NCBI GenBank assembly: GCA_015501595.1
Contig: JADNRX010000350.1
Coordinates: 1 to 57,104, forward strand
Direction: 5' to 3'
DNA: 57,104 nucleotides
Source of the DNA: Hymenopellis radicata
Lineage: Eukaryota; Basidiomycota; Agaricomycetes; Agaricales; Physalacriaceae
The stretch's first letter is position 1. Each line of letters begins with the position of its first letter. Positions 12,468 to 21,120 of this stretch are shown one piece after another. The notes below the pieces were generated by a model that searched no databases, was not told the origin of the DNA, and saw only the letters and a program-made list of their open reading frames with translations. The position numbers were made by a program, and so were the translations under genes.

Positions 12468-12529
12468 GCGAGGGGAATTTGGTAAACGTCCCCCATCTCC
12501 CCAGCTTTACCTTACCACCCAACTTCACC

Positions 12530-13107
12530 ATGTCTGGTTCGTTCATCTTTCCAGCGCGTCGTATCGTGTCTTATCGTGACGTCTCGCGTAGATAACAAGA
12601 ACCCCGAGCGCGTTGCCGCTGGCCTCAAAGCCGCCATCAACAACCCCGCTGTCGGTGACGAAGCCCGGGAGCGTGCGTCCGAGCGTCTCCAGAACATGGA
12701 CGTCCAGTACACCGACAAGGACCCCAACGCCTCTAAGCAGGGTACCGGCGACGCCCACACGAATCAAGTCCTTGGTACGTTGAACTCTTGTTTACGCGCG
12801 CCTCGAGGCTGATTATTGTTGTAGGCGGCTACAAGGCTACTCTGAAGAACGATAACGCGGGAGAGGAAGCAAAGGCACACGCACGAGATGTGCTTGACGA
12901 GCATGGTGCTAGCTATGAGCCCATGTCGACGCGCAAGGAGAACCCCGACCCAGAGCGGGTTGCTTCCGGCTACAAAGCCACCATGAAGAGTGAGTAATTT
13001 CACGCTTTCGCTTTGAGCGTCTCTAATATCGCGCAGACCCAAACACATCTGAGGACGTCAAGCGTAACGCGCAGGAGTATTTGGAAGAGAACGATGAGGA
13101 TTACTAG
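12530..13107 (+). CDS. Con-6 family protein with three repeats
   Basis: Four exons, 12530-12536, 12592-12774, 12825-12989 and 13037-13107, join into an uninterrupted frame of 141 aa. The first exon is only 7 nt (Met-Ser plus one base), fixed by the GT/AG pair and by the in-frame join to DNKNPERVAAGLKAA. Three Con-6 units follow: NPERVAAGLKAAINNP, GGYKATLKNDNAGEEAK and NPDPERVASGYKATMKNP, each continuing into an acidic/basic helix-like stretch. The protein ends EENDEDY. Con-6 proteins are small hydrophilic proteins named from Neurospora conidiation-specific genes and often linked to sporulation or stress; their molecular role is unclear. The low complexity and high charge suggest a soluble, largely disordered protein. 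The gene is intact and sits between two repeat-rich blocks. Confidence 0.92.
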
Positions 13108-14552
13108 GTTGTTGAAGGTTATAATCCCGTAAATTATGCATATGTACAGCACGCAATTACAGTCGATCCTTTGGGTCCGTCACACGGTCAGAGACAATGG
13201 CTACTTGGTATCTAGCGTCCAATAGCGTCTAAGGGTTTCCCCAATCATCACGATTAGGAACTGGAGGTCGATGTGTGGCACGAGATCGCGTGGATGGTTA
13301 TCCTCGCGTATTCCGCCAACCAATTCCTTGGACTCCCTCAACGGCGCCATCCTCTTCTCCTTTCTTCCTCGGCGTTTTGACCCTTTAAATGTCACCTCGG
13401 CGGGATCCCAAACTGACAGTCTACAGGTAACCTACTGTAGCCGGCGTGACCTAACAGTTAAGTCCTGAGCTGTGCATGCGATATATATGAACTTTTCTCT
13501 GCTGGTGCTGCAACAAGCGTCTGTCTCCTCCCTCACGCACGCACGCGCTTGTGCCATGCCTGTTCATTTTTCTCTCTAACGTCTGCGTCTTCGCTACGAG
13601 CTGGGTTTTCTTTTATACGCCCTCGACCCGGGTATGGGTTTGGTCCGGTGTCTCCACCGTCGACTCTCTAATTGCCGGCAGCGGAGGTAGTGCAGCGGAG
13701 GTAGTGCAGCGGTTTGCTTACCTCCGTCATATCTTACGGGGTTGCAAGGATGTATTTTTGTGGTACAACTTTCCGCGGCATGTTGATGTTGGCAATGGGG
13801 ACACGTATCGCCTTCTGTTGTCACATTTGTTGGATCTCTCGGAGTTCGTCTCAATTGATGCTTGACCTAGCACAAAATGTCAGTTTCAACTTTCTTCAAG
13901 TTGTTCGCGATCCTATTGCGAGTCAGACTGACTTTGTCTTTGTTTCTAGATTTCTGTCGCCCATCTAGCCTAATGGTAGATGTGGCAGATGTAGAGCCTG
14001 CACGTGCAAGCGTTTGAATGTTTAGCTTTTTGTTATGCTACTATGAAAGAGGATCATTTATTCTGCGCCACGCGCTTGGCATCTCCCCCAGTCCGCTCTT
14101 CATGCTCATCATCATCATCCTGGTGATGTGCTGCGTTCGTCTTCTCGTCTGTACATCATTCTTTTCTCTCCTCTACGCATCCCCGACGTTTTCCCTCTCG
14201 CGATCACGGCCTCTCGGGATTTGCTTTGGAGCCAAATAATATGCGACGGCAAAGAAAGGACATATATATTTGACGACGCGTCACTGCTCAGCGATATCAC
14301 GACCTGAGGTTACACTCGTTCTCGTAGAATTTGGTTTATGGACGGAATGTCGGACCGGGATTCCGGACACTCTTTTCTTTCCCCCCGTCATGACATTTTA
14401 CATTGACAATGACTCACCATGGACCGGTGTTCTTGGGCTCTACGAGCTCCAGCGCGTATTAGAGGACAAGGATGTTTGTGGAGGGTGAAGAGGAGAGAGC
14501 GAGGGAGACTCTCCCTCACTCGATTGGACACAGCCTCTTCGTCCTCTCATCA

Positions 14553-15465
14553 TCATCATCATCAATTACACGGCACGGACCTTTCCAGATTGCCGGACGC
14601 TAGACTACAGTATGTCACTACTATACTGCGTACATCTAACTACCACCTACTTCTCTAACAAGCCAGGATCACGGTAGGCTGCCCGAAAGTAACCGCCATG
14701 GTTGCACTTGCTAAATAGGGAGATGGACTTACACCTCCAACAGGCCAAACTCATAGGACTTGAAAGTTTTGTCTCTATTGTAGAACTGACAGGATCAGTA
14801 AGTGTTGTAAAGTGGAACTTTTAAGTTCCCACAAGTGCTAGTTTCAATGTTTTTCTTTTTGGATAAACGGGTGGTGTTCGACTCGCGGAGACTCCGAAAG
14901 GCGATCGGAGGCGATCACGGTAAGGTCCGTTCGGAGTTCTAATGATCAGGCTTTGCCGAGGACGGCAATGAACATTTGTCCGAACCTTAAAAAATTCTGG
15001 CGGCGGCTTGCCCGCTCGACAACTCTCGCGAGCTTCCTCTGCGAAACGGGCTGGCATATATATCCAGAAGGCTGAAACCTTTCTCTCCGGCATGCTGCAA
15101 GTGGCAAGGATGGACACCCCGCAAAATTGACAAGCTCAATGAAAAGAAGGTGTTTCTAACAATAAAATTGCTCTCGACGGACAAGGCCCCACATGTATCA
15201 TATAGACGCGGTGGACAAACTTTCCGCTGTGCTTGTTTTTGCGTCGCTAGAACAACTCTTTTGTTTGATAGTGGTGGTTTAAGCGCTACATTAAATCTAT
15301 TCTACGAAGGCGCTGTACAGCGACCTCCCTCGACGGACAAGGCTCAGAACGTACTCGCTAGAGACGCTCTAGACACCTTTCCGCTGTGTTTTTTGGTTTA
15401 TTGCGACTGCTAAAGCGAGTTCACAATTTTGATGATGGTGGTATCGCATGGACCTTCCATCCCCT
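14553..15465. other. extra segment present only in duplication copy 2
   Basis: In copy 1 the sequence runs directly from CTTCGTCCTCTC to CTCATACACGCATCC (6770-6800). In copy 2 these flanks are separated by about 0.9 kb, starting in an ATC microsatellite (14551-14566). Inside is a direct repeat: the phrase TCGACGGACAAGGC, followed later by CTTTCCGCTGTG, occurs from about 15176 and again from about 15330. I see no terminal repeats or coding frame, so it could be an insertion in copy 2 or a deletion in copy 1. Confidence 0.5.
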
Positions 15466-16065
15466 CATACAAGCATCTGTTTCACTTCATGATTGTCCCA
15501 GGTGGAGGAGGATGGCTGGTTGTGGAGAAGAGGTGAAATATGTGGTCATCCTCCTCCACTCTCGAACGTCAATTGCACTTCATTCCGCCGTCCTTGGTAG
15601 TGTAGTGGTCGCTACCTATGGTCATATGGATGCGCAAAAATACGTTTTTGGGTTCGACTTCTTGTAGCCCGACCTTATTCCTGCCTGTCACTCACAACCA
15701 ATTGGGGGCAGTAGTCTAGCGGTTACTTGTTGCCTAGTGGTCCCTCCAATGACTGGAATTCGCTTTTGCAGGTCTGAATTTCCGCGGACTGGTCTTGTGA
15801 TGGGCAGAGGTTCAGGATGCAGAGGAGAGGCGCGAATGGTGCTCCTCGCGCCTCATGTACCGACCGTATCTTCAACGGCGGCATACTCTTTTTCTTCCTT
15901 CCTCGTGCTTACTAGTTGGGGCCCTCGGTAAGTCAGTCCTTTTGTCAGAGATCCTCTCTGCCGTAGGTATCCGCGGCCAGTGTATCTTAAGGGCTGAACT
16001 GGCGGTCACACCCTCGTATACTTGGGCTGCAAATACTTTTTCTGCTGCGTGAAGCGTGCGCTTGT

Positions 16066-16070
16066 GTTTG
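16066..16070. repeat. 5-bp target-site duplication, left copy (GTTTG)
   Basis: GTTTG immediately precedes the 5' LTR, and the same five bases follow the 3' LTR at 29262-29266. The unoccupied paralogous site in copy 1 (CTTGTGTTTGACAG, about 7398-7411) has the pentamer once, which confirms the insertion point. Confidence 0.93.
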
Positions 16071-16388
16071 TGTGATATGGAGTAGTTATCTCACTAGTCG
16101 CGTTACGTAAAATCCTCGTTATAGTAGTTGATCGGACCCTGTATTAACTTGTCTTTGAATTATCATCTCGTTTGCTTTACTTTCTACGGCGGACTACAAG
16201 TCCCATGTTGTAACTCGATAACAGACACGCCAGGCCCGCTGAGCACCCGTGTTAACGGCTCCCCGAGTGAGGGTCACACACTCCCTTCACTGGGTTACCG
16301 TGGGGCTAAGACGCGAGCCTTTACGCGTCTATGTATTCTTACAGGTTGACTCCTCTGGTGAGAAGTCCCGGACCGTGACCGATTCACA
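16071..16388 (+). repeat. 5' LTR (318 bp)
   Basis: Begins TGTGATATGGAGTAG and ends CGATTCACA. By eye it is base-for-base identical to 28944-29261. It would hold the promoter and polyadenylation signals of the element, but no canonical TATA box is obvious. Confidence 0.95.
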
Positions 16389-16389
16389 G

Positions 16390-16406
16390 TGGTGGGGACA
16401 CCCAGG
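16390..16406 (+). other. putative primer-binding site
   Basis: TGGTGGGGACACCCAGG starts one base after the 5' LTR. TGG at this place is the usual complement of a tRNA CCA end. The rest would pair with an acceptor stem and T-arm ending TGTCCCCACCA, but I cannot assign the tRNA. Confidence 0.5.
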
Positions 16407-16750
16407 ACTTCACCAAACCGGTGGAGTCAACCTCATTCGTCCTCGATGGCCGCTCATAGCGCCGTCGGACCTCATTCACATTACCGCGCCATTTCCAAAC
16501 ATGGACGCGTTGATCGGCAATTGCCGGAACGACTTTCCCTCCTACGACGACAAGATGTCCCGGGTGGCTGCTCATAGCGCCGCCGGACCCCGTCAATAGC
16601 CCTTCTAATCCTCAAATTCCGACCTTCAAAGCCTCCAGAACGTTTCAAGATCTCTCCAATTAGTCCCCGTGGCCAAGGATTATCAGGGACGAACACGCTG
16701 CAATTTCGCGCTGCAATTTCGGAAATGCCAGCAAATTTCCGCTTATACTA

Positions 16751-19700
16751 ATGGGCGGCTTGACTATTCGTTCGCCTTCTCGCTCTCCTTCCATGTCCAA
16801 CAGGAAGCAGCGTACGAGCTTACAGCAGGCGACCGACCCTCCTTCCAACGCCACGGGCTCGAAAAGTCCCAACACTACCGGTCCCGCCGTCAACGATCCC
16901 GGCACCTCGAAGACAGCTAGCGGTAGCAACCCTTCCCAGCGGACACAGACGGGGTTGCGTTCCAACCCGGATTACACGACTAATCCCGCTCTCAATTATT
17001 TACACCCGACTCCTCGCCAAATGCAAACTCGTGCACGATCTGTCTCTGCGCAGGACGTCTCGGACTCGCCTTCTAGGACTTTCCCAGCCCCATCTTCGCT
17101 CAGTCAACCCGCCAATCCCCGCCAACCATTCGACCTTAGAGAAGTCAAGGCGAATAACACTATCGAATTGGTTTCTTCTACTTCTAATCCTGGTCCTTCG
17201 ACACACGACTACCCCCCGTCCACTTCCAAGACTGTGAACCCTCAGGAAGGAGCTGCTCATAGCGCTCCTCTTAACGACGAAGGAATGGCTGCTCATAGCG
17301 CCGTTCCCGTTCCTCTTGCCAACGAAGGGATGGCTGCTAATAGCGCCGTCCCTCCTGATCGTAGCGTGCCCATTGACAAAGGAAAAACGGCTGCTCATAG
17401 CGCCGTTCATTCTGAAGCGTCGGGCAAGGTTCAGTCAACAAAAGAGTCGGTGGTGGCGGAAACGGCTTCGGTACGGTCGAACACTCTCAGTGACGCCGAA
17501 TCATTGTCTATCGACTCGTTAAACCGGATGTGGCAGCGCTCTAGCCACCCGCACGTCAGAATCCTCCTCAACGTCGGCCGACACTTCGAGCTCTACGACG
17601 AGGATATCGGTATCACCGTCAATAAATCGTATAATTACCGGCTCCTCGAAGACGAAGACCCCCTAGCAGAATTCGGCGCGGCAGGCGGACATTTACGTGG
17701 CCTATCTCATCAGCAAAGTATGCGTATTAGAGAAGCTCTGGTTCGTTGGTCCTGGCCGCTAGAGGACTTTTGGGAGGACGTCTCGTCTGCTATCGACGAT
17801 CGAATCGACTATGAACGAAAGGAGATTCGTTGGCAGAACTTCAAAGTTAAGCTGCAGGGCGGGAGAGAACGAAGGGTTTGGTCTATTGGCAAGGGCAATA
17901 ACGACATAGGATACTGGGGTCATTTGGTTCAAGCAGTTACCCAAATTCTAGAAGTGTTTCAGCAGGAATTGGGATCTAAGTCTACCAAGGAGCCTCCATT
18001 CGTATTAGACCAGCAGTTCTCCCTGATTCGAACGCTCGAAGGGCATGAGGATAAGACGACTATTGTCGTGGCCATGTCCGACCTAATTCTCAGGCTGAAA
18101 TTGGCACGGAATCGCATTAGACAGTACATAAATGCCCTACGCGCCATGTATGCGCCGAAGAAGAGTCTGAGTGAAGTATCATCCTACGATTCCACCCTCC
18201 CGGAGATACGTGCTGAGGTGAATGCTTGTGCAGGGGAGGATGTCGTTTGGGCGTATGCCCTCCGTCCCGGCTACATACAGAAAGCCCTAACGGTAGACCC
18301 GGCGTTACGAGAGAACATTCCGCAGATAGTAAAGAATCTGGGATCCGCCTATAAGCCCGATAATCAATACTACCGAGAACGTCTGTCTGCGGCACATCGG
18401 TTATTGCCCCGCGACTTCCAACTTCCTCGTCATGTCGCCTTCGCACCGGAACCAACTCTTAGTGCCGAAAGCAATCCATTCGCAGAGACTCCTCAACCCG
18501 CCACCAATCCCGTACAGCAGGCCCTCATGCCTATACCAGCGTCTATATCTGCTATGCTTCATCACGTCACGAATAATCCGTCTACTGCTAATCCATCAGC
18601 TCGTCATGATCCCTTATATGGGGGGCCACTAAATCGTTCACAAGCTCCCGACTGGCTACAGCAAGCTCTCGCATCGCGCACAGCCACGACTCTTCCGAAC
18701 CAACCGACTCCAGGATTACTCCCCAATCTCAACCCTCTAAACGGCCAGCCTCTTATTCCCCCTAATCCGGGAAGTACAGGCCCTTCAGGGAATGGGAATA
18801 ATCCCCCCGTTGGAGGAATGGGAGGCGCTGGAGGAGGACTCGGCAGTGGTATGGGCGGAGGTGGAGGAGGGTTCCCTAACCCCCTGGCTGCTAGTAGCGC
18901 CGGAGGAGGTGGAGGGGGACCCCCAATTCCCCCGGCTGCTAATAGCGCCGGAGCAGGAGGTCCTCCCGATCCAGGAGCTAATCCCCCAGCGGGTCAATGG
19001 CCGAACGCGAATTTCTTCAGATTCCTGGAACAGTGGCAGATCAACAAGAAAATTCCTAGCAGCGAGGTACCTGAATGGGATGGGAAGGGATCTTCCCTCA
19101 TAGCCTACCTTATTGAGATGAACGACCTCGCTCTTGTTGGTGCGGAAGTACACACCGGCATAGCTAGGATAGCCCCTCGACGCTGGAAAGGAAACGCGCG
19201 CGCATGGTGGGTTAACACGCCTAATGCGCAGAAAGAATTCTATTGCCAGAGTTGGGACCATTTGATGATCGCAATCCGTATTCGTTTCATGCACGAAGCT
19301 TGGTACCAAGAACGTACTCGCGACTTTGAATCCATGCGATTCCGACAATCTTTACACGAGAAAGAGTCGCCTGAGGAGTTTATTAACCGTCGCCTCGCCA
19401 TGCACCCCTTCCTCTACCCTGACGACGTCGATGGTCCAGCTGTTGTCGCCCGAATTCTGTACACCGCGCCCATGGAATGGAGACTGTGGTTGAACACAAC
19501 CTCAACAGGATCTATTCTTTCGCTTACCACTTCGGCTGCTATAAACGAGTCCGCCCTGGTAGCGGCCTGGCTTTCCAATACTACCCGTCGATTCCAGAGA
19601 AACGGATTTCGCTACAAGGAAGCGCATGTGGCCTGCGGCTGTGACGATCCAGGTTGTACGGAATTAAATTACGATGGCGCAGAAAATAAGGAAGTCGCCG

Positions 19701-21109
19701 CGGTTAATTCTCGGAAGCATCATAATCATGGAGCGGGGGGCAGCAATGGACCTCAGGAGGGTAGTAGCAGCGCTCCGTATCGAGGAAACGATGGGAAGTT
19801 CAAGTTCCCAAGGGATGATTCTGTGAAGAGTGCTAGACCTCTCAAAGCCGGTCGTACCTGCTGGATCTGCGACAGCCCATTCCATTTTGCTCGCGACTGT
19901 CGCTACTACGGGAGATGGACTGCCTTGAAGGAAGCCAAGTTAGTGGAATGCTCGTTATCGCCGGCACAACTAGAGGAAGATAGGGCAGAATACTTAGCCA
20001 TGATTGTTGAGGTTACTATTGAATCTGACGAGCGCGTTGACCTGTACGACTCTGAAAACACTGAGATTACCGAGATTCCCACTTTCGTAGCCTATTCTGT
20101 GCATCGCGAAGACGCTGATGGATCGAGGAACGCGAGGAGACGACGCGAGATGGAAAGGAGGAAGGCTAAGAAAGGGAAGGCTCCCGCGGTGGCCGCTAAT
20201 AGCGCCGCCAGCATGGAGGAATCGATTCAACGAGCAGTACGGAATCTGCCTGTCAACGAAGTCCCTTACGAAGATGTTCCTCTCAAAAATCAGCCTTCAC
20301 AGACGGAGAAGGTCGTACACATTCATCCTTCGAGATCTATGCCGCCAGGATTTAACGCCATGAGCTCTCGCTCGCTGCAGATGGAAGTGAGGCTAGTGCA
20401 TCCGGATGCCGAAGCTATAGCAGGTCGCCTGGATTCCGGAGCTGATATCACACTTCTATCAGAGGAATACTGTCTCAAGCATGGCGAATTTCCTAAACCA
20501 CGACTGGGAATGAAGCTTCGCCTCTATCAGCTCACGGGCGACGCGAAAGTCCTAGGCTACGTCCGAATTCCATTGTATGTGAAGACTCTCGAAGGGACTA
20601 CTCTGTGCTTCTCCACGGAAGCCTACGTCGTTAGGGGAATGAACGTTCCTTTACTACTAGGCGAAGACTTCCAGACGTCCTATAAATTTAACATCCAGCG
20701 CTATGATAACGGCGACCATCGTGTCAAAGTAGGCGAGTCGCCGTACTACATACAAGCTTCCGGTTCAAAGCACGTCGAGCTTGGCTTCGAAGTACGAAGG
20801 GCCTTTAGCGCGGAATCGATAGGCAGGAAATTTGCCGGAAAGCGAGCTTTAGCACGTCGTCAGCGTCAGGATCGCCAGACGGAGAAGGACAAGGGCTACG
20901 TTAGAGCGGCTCACGACTATACTATCCCCGCCAATTCTGTGTACAACATTGAAGTGCGCGCAGCCATGGATGGCAGGAAAGAGTGGCTGGTAGAGAAGGT
21001 AATCCTGGGACAGGAAGATGGATCTGTGCTTGCCGCTCCCCTTACCTGGATATCGGCGGATGACCCAAGGATACCCATGGCCAACCCAGCGCGACGCCTC
21101 GTTTCATAG
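16751..21109 (+). CDS. gag and aspartic protease part of the retroelement polyprotein
   Basis: An open frame of 1452 aa starting at an ATG in the leader. Residues 1-300 are low-complexity (S, P, T, N), with four AAxSA repeats. Residues about 680-750 are a Gly/Pro-rich linker. Residues about 755-920 form a gag-like capsid region (WDGKGSSLIAYLIEMNDLAL, RRWKGNARAWW). A CCHC knuckle, CWICDSPFHFARDC, lies near residue 1037. The retropepsin motif LDSGADITLL lies near residue 1228. The frame stops at 21107 just after MANPARRLVS. One base back, the frame is open from 21064 and reads TPRFIEQGEVVGFLKDPDKY, which joins directly to the RT region. One extra C at AACCCAGCG (about 21084-21092) would fuse the two, so separation from pol may be an error rather than biology. 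Confidence 0.93.
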   Translation: MGGLTIRSPSRSPSMSNRKQRTSLQQATDPPSNATGSKSPNTTGPAVNDPGTSKTASGSNPSQRTQTGLRSNPDYTTNPALNYLHPTPRQMQTRARSVSAQDVSDSPSRTFPAPSSLSQPANPRQPFDLREVKANNTIELVSSTSNPGPSTHDYPPSTSKTVNPQEGAAHSAPLNDEGMAAHSAVPVPLANEGMAANSAVPPDRSVPIDKGKTAAHSAVHSEASGKVQSTKESVVAETASVRSNTLSDAESLSIDSLNRMWQRSSHPHVRILLNVGRHFELYDEDIGITVNKSYNYRLLEDEDPLAEFGAAGGHLRGLSHQQSMRIREALVRWSWPLEDFWEDVSSAIDDRIDYERKEIRWQNFKVKLQGGRERRVWSIGKGNNDIGYWGHLVQAVTQILEVFQQELGSKSTKEPPFVLDQQFSLIRTLEGHEDKTTIVVAMSDLILRLKLARNRIRQYINALRAMYAPKKSLSEVSSYDSTLPEIRAEVNACAGEDVVWAYALRPGYIQKALTVDPALRENIPQIVKNLGSAYKPDNQYYRERLSAAHRLLPRDFQLPRHVAFAPEPTLSAESNPFAETPQPATNPVQQALMPIPASISAMLHHVTNNPSTANPSARHDPLYGGPLNRSQAPDWLQQALASRTATTLPNQPTPGLLPNLNPLNGQPLIPPNPGSTGPSGNGNNPPVGGMGGAGGGLGSGMGGGGGGFPNPLAASSAGGGGGGPPIPPAANSAGAGGPPDPGANPPAGQWPNANFFRFLEQWQINKKIPSSEVPEWDGKGSSLIAYLIEMNDLALVGAEVHTGIARIAPRRWKGNARAWWVNTPNAQKEFYCQSWDHLMIAIRIRFMHEAWYQERTRDFESMRFRQSLHEKESPEEFINRRLAMHPFLYPDDVDGPAVVARILYTAPMEWRLWLNTTSTGSILSLTTSAAINESALVAAWLSNTTRRFQRNGFRYKEAHVACGCDDPGCTELNYDGAENKEVAAVNSRKHHNHGAGGSNGPQEGSSSAPYRGNDGKFKFPRDDSVKSARPLKAGRTCWICDSPFHFARDCRYYGRWTALKEAKLVECSLSPAQLEEDRAEYLAMIVEVTIESDERVDLYDSENTEITEIPTFVAYSVHREDADGSRNARRRREMERRKAKKGKAPAVAANSAASMEESIQRAVRNLPVNEVPYEDVPLKNQPSQTEKVVHIHPSRSMPPGFNAMSSRSLQMEVRLVHPDAEAIAGRLDSGADITLLSEEYCLKHGEFPKPRLGMKLRLYQLTGDAKVLGYVRIPLYVKTLEGTTLCFSTEAYVVRGMNVPLLLGEDFQTSYKFNIQRYDNGDHRVKVGESPYYIQASGSKHVELGFEVRRAFSAESIGRKFAGKRALARRQRQDRQTEKDKGYVRAAHDYTIPANSVYNIEVRAAMDGRKEWLVEKVILGQEDGSVLAAPLTWISADDPRIPMANPARRLVS

Positions 21110-21120
21110 AACAGGGGGAA

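Larger units (their letters stand above)
13248..16070. repeat. segmental duplication, copy 2, left part
   Basis: Collinear with 5577 to about 7404. It is interrupted at about 14553-15465 by extra DNA and at 16071 by the retrotransposon, and resumes at 29262. It contains further tRNA-like heads near 13439, 13675 (with CGGAGGTAGTGCAG duplicated in tandem), 13958, 15589, 15704 and 15970, matching those of copy 1 but diverged. No credible protein gene is present. Confidence 0.85.

Noticed and set aside
15589..15665. Apparent complete tRNA: A-box-like GGTAGTGTAGTGGTCGCTACC followed by GGGTTCGACTTC
   Set aside because: The two blocks are near the right distance, but no acceptor stem, anticodon arm or paired T-arm can be drawn, and TTTTT lies between them. 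Kept as a tRNA-like repeat head only.
16128..16349. Open frame of 73 codons inside the LTR, repeated at 29001-29222
   Set aside because: Identical only because the LTRs are identical; no coding character or start context.
17000..17410. Minus-strand frame with repeated NGAMSSH-like peptides
   Set aside because: Antisense reading of the dispersed 17-base motif within gag; the plus strand is clearly coding.
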